64,000 nt of DNA from Pseudomonas haemolytica (GCF_009659625.1 NZ_VOIW01000003.1:558001-622000); one strand, 5' to 3'; positions 29,746 to 39,280 are shown, counted from the stretch's first letter. Translations and numbers: made by a program. The notes: a model not told the origin generated them from the letters alone.

Positions 29746-30804
29746 ATGCCTCAACCGCGTCCCTACAAAGTTGCACTCAACGGCTACGGCCGCATTGGTC
29801 GTTGCGTCTTGCGTGCTCTGTTCGAGCGAGGGGCGGCGGCCGGGTTTGAAATTGTCGCGATCAACGATCTGGCCGACATGGCCAGCATCGAATACCTGAC
29901 ACGCTTTGACTCCACCCACGGCCGCTTCCCCGGCGAAGTGCGGGTAGACGGCGATTGTCTGCATATCAATGGCGACTGCGTGAAAGTCTTGCGCAGTGCC
30001 ACCCCCGAGGGCATCGACTGGGCGGCGCTGGGCGTCGACCTGGTGTTGGAATGCTCCGGTGCTTATCACACCCGTGCCGATGGCCAGCGTTTTCTCGACG
30101 CCGGTGCACCGCGTGTGCTGTTTTCACAGCCGATGGCCAGCGAGGCGGATGTCGACGCCACCATCGTCTACGGCATCAACCAGGATTGCCTGACCGGTGA
30201 TGAGCTGCTGGTGTCCAACGCTTCGTGTACCACCAACTGCAGCGTGCCGTTGTTGCGCCTGCTGGATCAGGCGATCGGCCTGGATTATGTGTCGATCACC
30301 ACGATTCACTCGGCGATGAACGACCAACCGGTGATCGACGCCTATCACCACGAAGACCTGCGCCGGACGCGTTCGGCGTTCCAGTCGGTGATTCCGGTGT
30401 CCACAGGCTTAGCTCGCGGCATCGAGCGTCTGTTGCCGGAACTTGCCGGGCGAATCCAGGCCAAAGCCGTACGGGTGCCGACGGTGAACGTGTCTTGCCT
30501 GGATATCACCATGCAAACCGTCAGCGACACTGATGCGACGGAGGTCAACCGGATACTGCGTGACGCCGCGACCAGCGGCCCGCTCAAAGGCTTGCTGGCC
30601 TACACCGAGTTGCCCCACGCCAGTTGTGATTTCAACCATGACCCGCATTCGGCGATTGTCGATGCCAGCCAGACCCGCGTTTCCGGCCCGAGGCTGGTGA
30701 ACATCCTGGCCTGGTTCGACAACGAATGGGGCTTTGCCAACCGAATGCTGGATGTCGCGGAACATTATCTGCACATCGCCTCTAAACAACCTCATCAACA
30801 GTAA
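29746..30804 (+). CDS. epd: Erythrose-4-phosphate dehydrogenase / GAPDH family
   Basis: A 352-residue NAD-dependent dehydrogenase. The Rossmann motif [22 protein letters not shown] opens the protein; the catalytic cysteine is in [18 protein letters not shown] (about residue 160), the catalytic His in [19 protein letters not shown], and the C-terminus has [15 protein letters not shown]. The SAMNDQ sequence, in place of SYTGDQ, is characteristic of E4P dehydrogenases, which make 4-phosphoerythronate for pyridoxal phosphate synthesis. The tkt-epd-pgk-fba order supports this. The start is ATG 29746. Confidence 0.92.
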   Translation: MPQPRPYKVALNGYGRIGRCVLRALFERGAAAGFEIVAINDLADMASIEYLTRFDSTHGRFPGEVRVDGDCLHINGDCVKVLRSATPEGIDWAALGVDLVLECSGAYHTRADGQRFLDAGAPRVLFSQPMASEADVDATIVYGINQDCLTGDELLVSNASCTTNCSVPLLRLLDQAIGLDYVSITTIHSAMNDQPVIDAYHHEDLRRTRSAFQSVIPVSTGLARGIERLLPELAGRIQAKAVRVPTVNVSCLDITMQTVSDTDATEVNRILRDAATSGPLKGLLAYTELPHASCDFNHDPHSAIVDASQTRVSGPRLVNILAWFDNEWGFANRMLDVAEHYLHIASKQPHQQ

Positions 30805-30821
30805 TTCAGGAACTGCGACCC

Positions 30822-31985
30822 ATGACCGTGTTGAAGATGACCGACCTCGATCTGCAAGGTAAGCGCGTACTGATTCGCGAAGACCTCAACGTCCCAGTCA
30901 AGGACGGTGTTGTCACCAGCGATGCGCGAATCCTGGCCTCGCTGCCGACCATCAAGCTGGCCCTGGAAAAAGGCGCGGCCGTGATGGTCTGCTCCCACCT
31001 GGGTCGCCCGACTGAAGGTGAGTTCTCTGCCGAAAACAGCCTCAAGCCGGTAGCCGATTACCTGAGCAAGGCCCTGGGCCGTGACGTGCCGTTGGTGGCG
31101 GACTACCTGGGCGGTGTTGACGTTAAGCCTGGCGACATCGTGCTGTTCGAAAACGTGCGCTTCAACAAGGGCGAGAAAAAGAACAGCGACGAACTGGCCC
31201 AGCAATATGCAGCGCTGTGCGACGTGTTCGTGATGGACGCTTTCGGCACTGCCCACCGCGCCGAAGGTTCGACCCACGGCGTGGCCAAGTTCGCCAAGGT
31301 TGCGGCGGCGGGCCCGCTGCTGGCTGCCGAGCTGGATGCGTTGGGCAAGGCCCTGGGCGCTCCGGCGCAACCGATGGCTGCCATTGTTGCCGGTTCCAAA
31401 GTCTCCACCAAGCTGGACGTGCTCAACAGCCTGAGCCAGATCTGCAACCAGTTGATCGTCGGCGGCGGCATCGCCAATACCTTCCTGGCAGCAGCCGGTC
31501 ACCCGGTGGGCAAGTCCCTGTATGAGCCGGACCTGCTCGACACCGCCCGCGCTATCGCCGCCAAGGTCAGCGTACCGCTGCCGGTAGACGTGGTCGTTGC
31601 CAAAGAGTTTGCAGAAAGCGCCGCAGCCACCGTCAAGCTCATCGCTGACGTGGCTGATGACGACATGATTCTGGACATCGGCCCGCAAACCGCAGCCAAC
31701 TTCGCCGAGCTGCTCAAGGCATCCCAGACTATTCTGTGGAATGGCCCGGTAGGCGTGTTCGAGTTCGACCAATTCGGCAACGGGACCAAAGTGCTGGCTA
31801 AAGCGATCGCTGAAAGCTCGGCCTTCTCCATCGCTGGCGGTGGCGATACCTTGGCGGCCATTGATAAATATGGCGTTGCTGATCAGATCTCCTACATTTC
31901 CACCGGTGGCGGCGCCTTCCTCGAATTCGTCGAGGGCAAGGTCCTGCCGGCCGTGGAAGTGCTGGAAACCCGAGCCAAAGGTTAA
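30822..31985 (+). CDS. pgk: Phosphoglycerate kinase
   Basis: A 387-residue monomeric kinase that interconverts 1,3-bisphosphoglycerate + ADP and 3-phosphoglycerate + ATP. Motifs: [19 protein letters not shown] near the N-terminus, [35 protein letters not shown], and the C-terminal [16 protein letters not shown] with [13 protein letters not shown]. It starts 17 bp after epd and is surely in the same transcript. Confidence 0.97.
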   Translation: MTVLKMTDLDLQGKRVLIREDLNVPVKDGVVTSDARILASLPTIKLALEKGAAVMVCSHLGRPTEGEFSAENSLKPVADYLSKALGRDVPLVADYLGGVDVKPGDIVLFENVRFNKGEKKNSDELAQQYAALCDVFVMDAFGTAHRAEGSTHGVAKFAKVAAAGPLLAAELDALGKALGAPAQPMAAIVAGSKVSTKLDVLNSLSQICNQLIVGGGIANTFLAAAGHPVGKSLYEPDLLDTARAIAAKVSVPLPVDVVVAKEFAESAAATVKLIADVADDDMILDIGPQTAANFAELLKASQTILWNGPVGVFEFDQFGNGTKVLAKAIAESSAFSIAGGGDTLAAIDKYGVADQISYISTGGGAFLEFVEGKVLPAVEVLETRAKG

Positions 31986-32016
31986 GGCTCGCGTGATCAG
32001 GAAAAGGAGCGTTCCC

Positions 32017-32244
32017 ATGATCAAGTCGTTGGCACTGGTGATCGCAGCGGGCCTGTTGGCGGGCTGCGGCAGCACACCCAGCGCGGCGCCCGACGCGGAT
32101 AACGCCACGGCACCGCTGAGAAAGAGCTGTTACCAGGCTGACTGGCAAGCCGAGACGATGCCGGTGATCAACAAGCGCATCGGCAACGAACGGCTGGAGA
32201 AATACGACTCCGCGCCCAACGGTCAGGAACAGGGTTGCCCATGA
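32017..32244 (+). CDS. Small lipoprotein between pgk and fba
   Basis: A 75-residue lipoprotein with signal peptide and lipobox LLAGCGS (Cys at 16). The short mature part has two more cysteines (RKSCYQAD and QGCP at the end) and a MPVINKRIGNERLEKYDSAP stretch. It has a good ribosome-binding site (AAAAGGAG) and begins 31 bp after pgk. Function unknown. The location within the pgk-fba interval is conserved in Pseudomonas. Confidence 0.8.
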   Translation: MIKSLALVIAAGLLAGCGSTPSAAPDADNATAPLRKSCYQADWQAETMPVINKRIGNERLEKYDSAPNGQEQGCP

Positions 32245-32304
32245 TGGGTCTGATCCACTAACCGACAGCCACGGCGACCCCAGGTCGCCCTGCGAGGATT
32301 GGCA

Positions 32305-32637
32305 ATGAAAGGCGTTTTCGCCCTGGCAGCCCTGGTCTTGCTGGCCGGCTGCAGCAGCATGAACATGTTCAACAAGGCCGAGCCGGCCGACAAGTGGACC
32401 ACCTGGACCTGCGACAGCAAGGCCGAGGTCAACTGGCGCTTTGCTAACCAGGACCGTTCGCAGGTGGATGTACGCCTCGGCGGTTCGGACCAGGTTTACC
32501 GTCTCAAGCAAGAAATTGCCGCCTCGGGCGTGCTGTACAGCGACGGCCAGTTGGCGTTTCACACCAAAGGTGAGGAAGGCCTGGTGTACTGGGTTGCCAC
32601 CGATGATTTGATTGGGCGCGGCTGCAAAGCCAACTGA
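32305..32637 (+). CDS. MliC-like C-type lysozyme inhibitor lipoprotein
   Basis: A 110-residue lipoprotein: signal peptide with lipobox LLAGCSS (Cys at 16), then a small beta-barrel domain with WTCDSKAEVNWRFANQDRSQVDVRLGGSDQVYRLKQ, a central SGVLYSDGQLAFHTKGEEGLVYW, and a final Cys in IGRGCKAN. Two mature cysteines flank the domain, as in MliC/PliC, and the SG-x-x-YSDG-x-x-x-x-x-KG pattern is the family's lysozyme-active-site loop. Such proteins protect peptidoglycan from host or environmental lysozyme. Start ATG 32305 with GAGG upstream. Confidence 0.82.
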   Translation: MKGVFALAALVLLAGCSSMNMFNKAEPADKWTTWTCDSKAEVNWRFANQDRSQVDVRLGGSDQVYRLKQEIAASGVLYSDGQLAFHTKGEEGLVYWVATDDLIGRGCKAN

Positions 32638-32760
32638 ACCCGACAGCAATAACGATTCAGCAGCTCAAGCTTAACCCCTTGATCTGCAATAACTTGAATA
32701 GCAGTCGCCGCTACGGCAGGCTTGCACGATTAACGACCCTCGACCGGGAGAGACAACACA

Positions 32761-33825
32761 ATGGCACTTATCAGCATGCGTCAAATGCTGGACCACGCAG
32801 CCGAGTTCGGCTACGGCGTCCCAGCCTTTAACGTCAACAACCTTGAGCAGATGCGCGCCATCATGGAAGCCGCTGACAAGACCGACTCCCCCGTGATCGT
32901 CCAGGCTTCGGCCGGTGCGCGCAAATACGCCGGCGCCCCATTCCTGCGCCACCTGATCCTCGCCGCCATCGAAGAGTTCCCGCACATCCCGGTGTGCATG
33001 CACCAGGACCACGGCACCAGCCCTGACGTGTGCCAGCGCTCCATCCAACTGGGCTTCAGCTCGGTAATGATGGACGGCTCCCTCGGCGAAGACGGCAAGA
33101 CCCCAACCGACTACGAGTACAACGTACGCGTTACCCAACAAACCGTGGCCATGGCTCACGCCTGCGGCGTTTCGGTTGAAGGCGAGCTGGGCTGCCTGGG
33201 TTCGCTGGAAACCGGCATGGCCGGCGAAGAAGACGGCATCGGCGCCGAAGGCGTGCTGGATCACAGCCAGATGCTGACCGACCCGGAAGAAGCCGCCGAC
33301 TTCGTCAAGAAGACCCAGGTCGACGCCCTGGCCATCGCCATCGGCACCAGCCACGGCGCCTACAAGTTCACCAAGCCGCCTACTGGCGACGTGCTGGCCA
33401 TCGACCGCATCAAGGAAATCCACAAGCGCATCCCTAACACCCACCTGGTGATGCACGGTTCTTCCTCGGTACCGCAAGAGTGGTTGGCGATCATCAACCA
33501 GTACGGCGGCGACATCAAAGAAACCTACGGCGTACCGGTTGAAGAAATCGTCGAAGGCATCAAGTACGGCGTGCGTAAGGTCAACATCGACACCGACCTG
33601 CGCCTGGCGTCCACGGGTGCGATGCGTCGCCTGATGGCCACTAACCCAAGCGAATTTGACCCACGTAAATTCTTCGGCGCTACCGTGACTGCGATGCGTG
33701 ATGTGTGTATTGCGCGCTACGAAGCTTTCGGCACTGCTGGTAATGCGTCGAAGATCAAGCCGATCTCGTTGGAAGCGATGTACCAGCGGTATTTGAAAGG
33801 TGAGTTGAACGCTAAGGTAAACTAA
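32761..33825 (+). CDS. fba: Class II fructose-1,6-bisphosphate aldolase
   Basis: A 354-residue Zn-dependent aldolase of the class IIB type. Motifs: [28 protein letters not shown], the first zinc region [59 protein letters not shown] with a Zn-His, and [13 protein letters not shown] with a further Zn-His. It closes the tkt-epd-pgk-fba group and is followed by a strong terminator. Confidence 0.97.
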   Translation: MALISMRQMLDHAAEFGYGVPAFNVNNLEQMRAIMEAADKTDSPVIVQASAGARKYAGAPFLRHLILAAIEEFPHIPVCMHQDHGTSPDVCQRSIQLGFSSVMMDGSLGEDGKTPTDYEYNVRVTQQTVAMAHACGVSVEGELGCLGSLETGMAGEEDGIGAEGVLDHSQMLTDPEEAADFVKKTQVDALAIAIGTSHGAYKFTKPPTGDVLAIDRIKEIHKRIPNTHLVMHGSSSVPQEWLAIINQYGGDIKETYGVPVEEIVEGIKYGVRKVNIDTDLRLASTGAMRRLMATNPSEFDPRKFFGATVTAMRDVCIARYEAFGTAGNASKIKPISLEAMYQRYLKGELNAKVN

Positions 33826-33840
33826 GCCTCAGTCGTTAAT

Positions 33841-33868
33841 AAAAAACCCGCAGAGATGCGGGTTTTTT
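33841..33868. terminator. Bidirectional terminator between fba and alginate lyase
   Basis: The stem AAAAAACCCGCA / TGCGGGTTTTTT with a GAGA loop ends fba and can also end the convergent polysaccharide lyase gene (stop at 33885). Confidence 0.9.
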
Positions 33869-33884
33869 GTGCCTGTTAAAACGT

Positions 33885-34550
33885 TTATTCGTGATCAATA
33901 TCCAGCTTCGCAAACGTTACCCGTGCGCCTTCCTTGCTGTTCCCGCTGTTGTCCTGCACATACACCCCCGCCTTGAAGTACAACGGCTTGTCGCCCCAGG
34001 CCGCGCCAATGCGTTCATTCCACTCGCTGTCGGCGGCATACACGCTGAGCAGCCCGGCTTTGTTGAGGTTGATTACATAGGTGAAGCTCTTCTCCAGCGG
34101 CACATTGGAGGCGACGATGATCACCCGGCTTTCGGCTTCATCCGGGCGCATGCGCACCTTGGCGACGATGTTGCCGGTCTGGGTTTTTTCCTTGAACTGG
34201 TACTCCAGTTTGATCAGCGGTTTCTGGCTGTCGTAGGCGTGGATCTGGCCGATCACGATCTTGCCGGAGGAGGGCACTTGGTTAACTGCCAGCGTGGCGC
34301 GCAGGAAGTTGTCGGCTTCGGGGTAGGTCCAGTTGCGCAGACGCCCGTCGGCGTAGGTTTCGCGCAGTTCGCTGCGCGGGTAGATGGCGTTTTCGGTGCG
34401 GGTGCCGGTGACGGGGGTCCAGAACTGCACATCGCTGCCTTCGGCCTGGAAGTATTGATCGTTGAAGCCGCTCAGCAGCTTCGGTGTATCGATGGTCGTA
34501 GGCGGGGAGCCGACCGGAATGCTCAGGTTCCAGGTGGAAAGGTCGATCAT
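33885..34550 (-). CDS. Polysaccharide lyase family 7 (alginate lyase)
   Basis: A 221-residue jelly-roll lyase made of the PL7 domain alone. The three family motifs are present: RSELRET (59-65), GQIHAY (about 101-106, with catalytic His), and YFKAGVYVQDN near residue 195, containing the catalytic Tyr. These enzymes cleave alginate by beta-elimination. There is no signal peptide at the chosen start (MIDLSTWNLSIPVG), so the enzyme would be cytoplasmic or leave by a non-classical route. No alginate biosynthesis genes are adjacent. A role in degrading alginate from algae, or in recycling the cell's own alginate, is inferred. Confidence 0.9.
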   Translation of the reverse strand: MIDLSTWNLSIPVGSPPTTIDTPKLLSGFNDQYFQAEGSDVQFWTPVTGTRTENAIYPRSELRETYADGRLRNWTYPEADNFLRATLAVNQVPSSGKIVIGQIHAYDSQKPLIKLEYQFKEKTQTGNIVAKVRMRPDEAESRVIIVASNVPLEKSFTYVINLNKAGLLSVYAADSEWNERIGAAWGDKPLYFKAGVYVQDNSGNSKEGARVTFAKLDIDHE

Positions 34551-34860
34551 GGTGTTGGCCTTTTACAGAGGGTGAAGGCGTTGGCCCAAGGGCCTTACAG
34601 GTTCTTTATAGGCGGTGACCTTGGGATTGTTAAACAATTGCTGGCAATTTCTTGGCGTCAAAGGAATGCCAAAAAGCCATGTTGCCCATGAACCGCGGGC
34701 TACAGGCTCTGACCGTTAGTCGGCTTCCCCGGCTTTGGCGCAATGAGGGCATCTACGTCACTTCTGCTTTTTAGGATCCAAGGCTAGAGTGAGGCCTCAA
34801 AGTTTGTCCGGGTTTTCTGTCAGAAATGACCGGAGTTGCTCCTTAAGGAAGAGACGTAGC
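34551..34860. other. 310-bp intergenic region with no recognised element
   Basis: The region separates the divergent alginate lyase and cyclic-di-GMP genes. I see no strong inverted repeat, sigma-54 box or REP. It presumably holds both promoters. The ribosome-binding site AAGGAAGAG for the downstream gene is at its right end. Confidence 0.5.
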
Positions 34861-36966
34861 ATGGAATGCGCTCCACATTACGGTGATGGCAATTCGGTTC
34901 TTCTGGTGGTCGATGACTACCCGGAAAACCTGATCAGCATGCGCGCTCTGTTGCAGCGTGATGACTGGCAGGTGATGACCGCAGCTTCGGGCCTGGAAGC
35001 GCTGGAACTGCTACTGGAGCATGACGTCGACCTGGTACTGCTGGATGTGATGATGCCCGGCATGGACGGTTTTGAAGTCGCTCGCCTGATGCGCGGCAAT
35101 CAGCGTACGCGCATGACGCCGATAATTTTCCTGAGTGCCAACGCCCAATCGGCAGCTGCCGTATTGGAAGGCTATGCCAGCGGCGCTATTGATTACCTGT
35201 TCAAGCCCTTTGACCCGCATATCCTCAAGCCCAAGGTGCAGGCGCTGCTGGAGCATCAACGCAATCGCCGTGCCTTGCAGCGCCTGAGCCATGACCTGGA
35301 GTTGGCTCGCGCCTTCAATGCCTCGGTGCTGGATAACGCCGCCGAGGGCATTCTGGTGGTGGGCGAAGCCAGTGTGATTGAGTACGCCAACCCGGCGATC
35401 TCGCGGCTGCTGAATGCCACGATGGCCGAGTTGCAGGGCGAGAGTTTCCTGAGTTTCCTGCAAAAACCCCATGTGCCCACTTGGTTGGGGTTCCCGATGT
35501 ACGAGGCGTATCGCAAGGGCGAGACGTGGCGCCAGCACGACGCCATTTTGCGCACTGGCCGTGGCCAGCAGGTGCCGGTGGCGTTGTCCTGCGCGCCCTT
35601 GCCCGCCGAGCAGAAGGCCATGGTGGTGACGGTGCTGGACATGTCTGAAGTGCGTCATCTGCATCAGCAATTGGAATTCCAGGCCGTGACCGACCCATTG
35701 ACCGGCTTGCTGAACCGGCGTGGCTTTCATCAGGCGGTGGAAAACACCTTGCTGCGCAGCGAGCGCAACGAGCAGGCACTGGTGTTGCTGTACCTGGACC
35801 TGGATGGCTTCAAGCGGGTCAACGATACGCTGGGCCACGACGCTGGCGACCGCGTGCTGCGTTGGGTGTCTGAACAGATGCAGGCGTGTCTGCGTTCCTA
35901 CGACATTCTCGGGCGCATGGGCGGAGACGAGTTCACCGCGCTGCTGGAGCTGGAATTCCCCGAGCAGGCAGCGAAGATTGCGGAAAAGCTGATCGAGCGG
36001 GTGTCTGTGTGCCAGCAGGTCGACGGCTTGGAGGTGATGCTCGGCGTCAGTATCGGTATCGCGACGTTCCCGGATTGCGGCTCGGACCTGAACGGCCTGC
36101 TGCGGGCGGCGGACATCGCCATGTACGAAGCCAAGCGCGCCGGCCGTCAGCAATATCGTTATTACGATCAGGAAATGAACGGCCGCGCCCGCTCGCGGCT
36201 GATGCTTGAAGACAGCGTGCGCAACGCCATTCAGAACAAGGATTTCACTCTGGTGTACCAGCCCCAGGTGTCTCTGGAGGATGGGCGTTTGCGTGGCGTC
36301 GAGGCGCTGTTGCGCTGGCAGCATCCGAGCGTCGGCGATGTGCCGCCGGGTTTGTTCTTGCCGCTGCTGGAAGAGGCGCGCTTGATCAGCCAGTTGAGCG
36401 CCTGGATCTACCAGCAAGTTGCCGCCCAGCGCCAGGCCTGGCAAGCCACCTTCGACCCTGAGCTGGTGCTGAGCGTGAGCCTGAGCAGCAGCCAGTTCAA
36501 TATGCCCAACCTGGCCAACCAACTGCAGCAGGTACTGGAGCGACATGGGCTGCGGGGGCGGCAGTTGGAGGTGGAAATCGGCGAGGACTGCCTGATGAGT
36601 AATCTTGAGGAGTCCACCAAACAACTGCAGTTACTGCGCCGGATTGGGGTGCGAATTGCCCTGGATGACTTTGGCACGGGCCACTGTTCCCTGGCCCATT
36701 TGCGCGACTTGGAATTCGACACCCTTAAGCTTGACCCACGACTGGTAGCCCGCCTGCCTGGATCGGCGCGGGATGCGGCGATGGCCCACAGCATCATCCA
36801 ACTGTGCGGGCATTTTGATGTGCTGGTGATCGCCGAAGGTGTGGAGACCGTTGAACAAACCGAGTGGCTCAAGGCTAATGGCTGCACCTGTATCCAGGGC
36901 TCGTGGGCGGCGCTGCCACTGATGGCCGATGACGTTGCCGGTTGGTCGTACCCTCGCGCGCGTTGA
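34861..36966 (+). CDS. Response regulator with PAS, GGDEF and EAL domains
   Basis: A 701-residue cyclic-di-GMP protein. Receiver domain at about 15-130: acidic pocket VVDDYPEN, phospho-acceptor Asp62 in LVLLDVMMPGMDGF, and the Lys in YLFKPFDP. A PAS domain at about 150-270 contains NAAEGILVVGEASVIEYAN. The GGDEF domain has MGGDEF (354-358), preceded by an intact inhibitory site RSYD. The EAL domain shows EALLRW (481), DDFGTGHCSLAHL and IAEGVETVEQ, so both enzymatic motifs are kept. The final loop QGSWAALPL departs from the usual QGYLFSRPL. It could make and degrade cyclic-di-GMP in response to phosphorylation. No histidine kinase is adjacent. Confidence 0.92.
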   Translation: MECAPHYGDGNSVLLVVDDYPENLISMRALLQRDDWQVMTAASGLEALELLLEHDVDLVLLDVMMPGMDGFEVARLMRGNQRTRMTPIIFLSANAQSAAAVLEGYASGAIDYLFKPFDPHILKPKVQALLEHQRNRRALQRLSHDLELARAFNASVLDNAAEGILVVGEASVIEYANPAISRLLNATMAELQGESFLSFLQKPHVPTWLGFPMYEAYRKGETWRQHDAILRTGRGQQVPVALSCAPLPAEQKAMVVTVLDMSEVRHLHQQLEFQAVTDPLTGLLNRRGFHQAVENTLLRSERNEQALVLLYLDLDGFKRVNDTLGHDAGDRVLRWVSEQMQACLRSYDILGRMGGDEFTALLELEFPEQAAKIAEKLIERVSVCQQVDGLEVMLGVSIGIATFPDCGSDLNGLLRAADIAMYEAKRAGRQQYRYYDQEMNGRARSRLMLEDSVRNAIQNKDFTLVYQPQVSLEDGRLRGVEALLRWQHPSVGDVPPGLFLPLLEEARLISQLSAWIYQQVAAQRQAWQATFDPELVLSVSLSSSQFNMPNLANQLQQVLERHGLRGRQLEVEIGEDCLMSNLEESTKQLQLLRRIGVRIALDDFGTGHCSLAHLRDLEFDTLKLDPRLVARLPGSARDAAMAHSIIQLCGHFDVLVIAEGVETVEQTEWLKANGCTCIQGSWAALPLMADDVAGWSYPRAR

Positions 36967-37008
36967 ATTCGCTACACTGGCGCCCGTCCCAATTGCGTTG
37001 CAGACCCC

Positions 37009-37509
37009 ATGACCGCGTTGAAATACCTCCAGGCCTACCCCGCTGCGCTCCAGGAGCAAGTGCGCCAACTGATCGCCAAGGATAAGTTGGGTGCCTACCT
37101 GGAAGAGCGTTACCCCGAGCGTCACGCCGTGCAGAGCGACAAGGCCCTGTACGCCTACGCCCTGGCCTTGAAGCAGGAGCATCTGCGCAACGCACCGTCT
37201 ATCGATAAGGTGCTGTTCGATAATCGGCTGGACCTGACTCATCGCGCCCTGGGGTTGCACACCACGATTTCCCGAGTGCAGGGCGGCAATCTCAAATCCA
37301 AAAAAGAGATTCGCATCGCTTCACTGTTCAAGGAGGCTGCGCCGGAGTTTCTGCGCATGATCGTGGTGCACGAGCTGGCGCACTTCAAAGAGTCGGACCA
37401 CAACAAAGCGTTCTATAAACTCTGTGAATACATGATGCCGGGCTATCATCAGGTGGAATTCGATCTGCGCGTGTACCTCACCTGGCGCGATTTGCAAGGC
37501 AAGCCCTAA
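37009..37509 (+). CDS. YgjP-like metallopeptidase-domain protein
   Basis: A 166-residue cytosolic protein with the zinc-protease signature VVHELAHFKESDHNKAFY (HELAH plus a third ligand His), the pattern of the YgjP/UPF (M48-like, gluzincin) family. Preceding segments LGLHTTISRVQGGNLKSKKEIRIASLFKEAAPEFLRMI match that family's core. Function is unknown; some relatives act in protein or ribosome quality control. The following wHTH gene begins 17 bp after its stop, so these two are probably co-expressed. Confidence 0.83.
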   Translation: MTALKYLQAYPAALQEQVRQLIAKDKLGAYLEERYPERHAVQSDKALYAYALALKQEHLRNAPSIDKVLFDNRLDLTHRALGLHTTISRVQGGNLKSKKEIRIASLFKEAAPEFLRMIVVHELAHFKESDHNKAFYKLCEYMMPGYHQVEFDLRVYLTWRDLQGKP

Positions 37510-37526
37510 CCCCAAGGCGACTGACC

Positions 37527-37823
37527 ATGGATGTGAGCAAGACCAAAAGCAGCTTCTACCGCCGCCTGTACGTGGCGTACTTGATCGACAGCCAGGTAGC
37601 CAGCAGCGTTCCGGCGCTGACCGAGGCTACCGGCATGCCTCGACGCACGGCCCAGGACACGATTGCGGCGTTGGCTGACTTGGATATCGTTTGCGAGTTT
37701 GAACAGGAAGAGGGTGCCCGCAACCATGCCGGGCATTATCGGATTCGCGAGTGGGGCGCGATTGATCGGGGGTGGATCGAGGTCAATCTTGCGTCGATCA
37801 AGCAGGTGTTGGGTTACCCCTGA
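37527..37823 (+). CDS. Small winged helix-turn-helix protein
   Basis: A 98-residue protein whose centre reads as a winged helix (SFYRRLYVAYLIDSQVASSVPALTEATGMPRRTAQDTIAALADLDIVCEFEQ), with recognition helix PRRTAQDTIAALADL and a hydrophilic wing (GARNHAGHYRIREWG). It has no effector domain, so it may bind DNA as a dimer or act as an accessory factor. Beginning 17 bp after the metallopeptidase-domain gene, it appears to form a two-gene operon with it. No target is evident. Confidence 0.7.
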   Translation: MDVSKTKSSFYRRLYVAYLIDSQVASSVPALTEATGMPRRTAQDTIAALADLDIVCEFEQEEGARNHAGHYRIREWGAIDRGWIEVNLASIKQVLGYP

Positions 37824-37847
37824 AACGGGCGGTGGCTGGACCAGCGC

Positions 37848-37869
37848 CATCGGGGGCTTGCCCCCGATG
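37848..37869. repeat. Palindrome (REP-like hairpin) between convergent genes
   Basis: CATCGGGGGCTTGCCCCCGATG forms a 9-bp perfect stem with a CTTG loop and lies 6 bp from the stop of the acetyltransferase gene. It is a solo half-REP that could also end transcription from either side, though it has no T-tract. Confidence 0.7.
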
Positions 37870-37875
37870 AGGCCC

Positions 37876-38328
37876 TCAAACTCGCCGCATACCAATATGT
37901 GGAATGTCGTCCTCCAGGTATTCCTCACCCGCCACCACAAACCCATACCGCCCGTAATAGCCCTGCAAGTGCGCTTGCGCCGACAGATAAATTGGCGTTT
38001 CTGGCCAGATATCCTCTATACGCTTGAGTGTCTCTTCCATCATTTGATGCCCAAGCCCGGTGCCCCGTGCCACCTTTGCTACGATGACGCGGCCGATCAC
38101 CACGTCGCCGCCCTGGGATTCCGGGTCCATTAACCGCAGGTATGCCACCAGCTCGTCATTTTGCCAGGCCATCAGGTGGTGGGTGTCACCCGCCAGGTCC
38201 TGGCTGTCAATGTCCTGGTAAACGCATTTTTGCTCGACGACGAAGACCTCGCTGCGCAGGCGCAGGATGGCGTATAGCTGTTCCTTGCCCAAGTCGTCGT
38301 GATGTTTGCAGACCCAATCAACCGTCAT
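37876..38328 (-). CDS. elaA: ElaA-like GNAT acetyltransferase
   Basis: A 150-residue GCN5-related N-acetyltransferase of the ElaA family. Motifs: LYAILRLRSEVFVVEQKCVYQDIDSQDL near the N-terminus (family-specific), the acetyl-CoA loop VAKVARGTGLGHQMMEE (R-x-x-G-x-G), and YLSAQAHLQGYYGRYGF near the C-terminus. It probably acetylates a small molecule or peptide; the E. coli protein's target is not firmly known. Transcribed alone and convergent with the wHTH gene. Confidence 0.88.
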   Translation of the reverse strand: MTVDWVCKHHDDLGKEQLYAILRLRSEVFVVEQKCVYQDIDSQDLAGDTHHLMAWQNDELVAYLRLMDPESQGGDVVIGRVIVAKVARGTGLGHQMMEETLKRIEDIWPETPIYLSAQAHLQGYYGRYGFVVAGEEYLEDDIPHIGMRRV

Positions 38329-38526
38329 GATGTGTGCTCTTATAAAGACGTGTCACGGATAGTAAGCGCGGCAGGCGCCACTGTCTAAAATCGGCAATTT
38401 TGTGAATGGCGTCAATTTGCCATCATTCAGTGCGTGCGGCGTTGGCTTCTTTGTGTAATCTGCAATGCACGCTCATTGATGAGCTACTGTTATCAGGCCA
38501 CCGCCTGCCCGCCAAGGACTTTAAGC

Positions 38527-39264
38527 ATGCCGCGATTGACTCGTGCCGTTGCTTTGATCGCAGTGCTGCTGCTGGCTCAACCGGCGATGGCACAACGCCT
38601 GCGCCTGGTGGCGGATGGCTGGCCACCGTTTACCGATGCCACCTTGATCAATGGTGGCTTGGCCACGGACCTCGTCACTACGGCGCTGGCGCGTGCGGGG
38701 TACGCCAGTGATTTTGAGCAGGTGCCCTGGGCTCGTGCGTTGAAGGGTGTGGGTGATGGGCGTTACGACGTGCTGATCAACGCTTGGTATGACGACGCCC
38801 GCACGCAGCTGGGGCAGTTTTCCGGCGAGTACTTGCTCAACCGTGTGCGCTTTCTCAAGCGTAGCGACGACTCGATCGACTATCACAGCCTGGAGGAACT
38901 GCACGACGAGGCCATCGCTGTGGTGCGCGGTTACGCTTATTCGGCGGCGTTTGATCAAGACACCCAGTTACAAAAAGTGCCGGTGCATAACTTCGCCATG
39001 GCCGTGCGCATGCTGGCGGCGCAGCGCGTGCGGTTGACACTGGAGGATGAATACGTGGCGCGTTATTACCTGGCACGGGAGTCACCACGGGTACGCAATG
39101 CCGTGGCGTTTGTGGGCAAGCCGCTGAGCGAGAACAGCCTGCATATCCTCGTCAGTTTGAAGAATCCCGAGCATGCGCAGATCGTCGCCAGTTTTGATCG
39201 GGAGATTGCCAGGATGAAGGCTGATGGCAGTTATGCGCGGTTGATCAAGGCGCATGGGATGTAG
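38527..39264 (+). CDS. Periplasmic solute-binding-like protein (SBP_bac_3)
   Basis: A 245-residue secreted protein with signal peptide 1-22 (ALIAVLLLAQPAMAQ) and a family 3 binding domain: LRLVADGWPPFTDATLINGGLATDLVTTALARAGYASDFEQVPWARALKGVGDGRYDVLINAWYDDART, then HDEAIAVVRGYAYSAAF in lobe 2. The WPPFTD/PWARAL/AWY pattern is that of stand-alone polar-amino-acid-type binding proteins. No transporter genes adjoin. Start ATG 38527; upstream in-frame sequence has no signal-peptide character. Confidence 0.82.
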   Translation: MPRLTRAVALIAVLLLAQPAMAQRLRLVADGWPPFTDATLINGGLATDLVTTALARAGYASDFEQVPWARALKGVGDGRYDVLINAWYDDARTQLGQFSGEYLLNRVRFLKRSDDSIDYHSLEELHDEAIAVVRGYAYSAAFDQDTQLQKVPVHNFAMAVRMLAAQRVRLTLEDEYVARYYLARESPRVRNAVAFVGKPLSENSLHILVSLKNPEHAQIVASFDREIARMKADGSYARLIKAHGM

Positions 39265-39280
39265 CGTGCTTGCGGGCCTC

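Noticed and set aside
27600..29747. A 700-codon frame antisense to tkt and others antisense to betA, betB and betT
   Set aside because: Typical mirror frames in high-GC genes with strong third-position bias; the sense strands carry full conserved enzymes.
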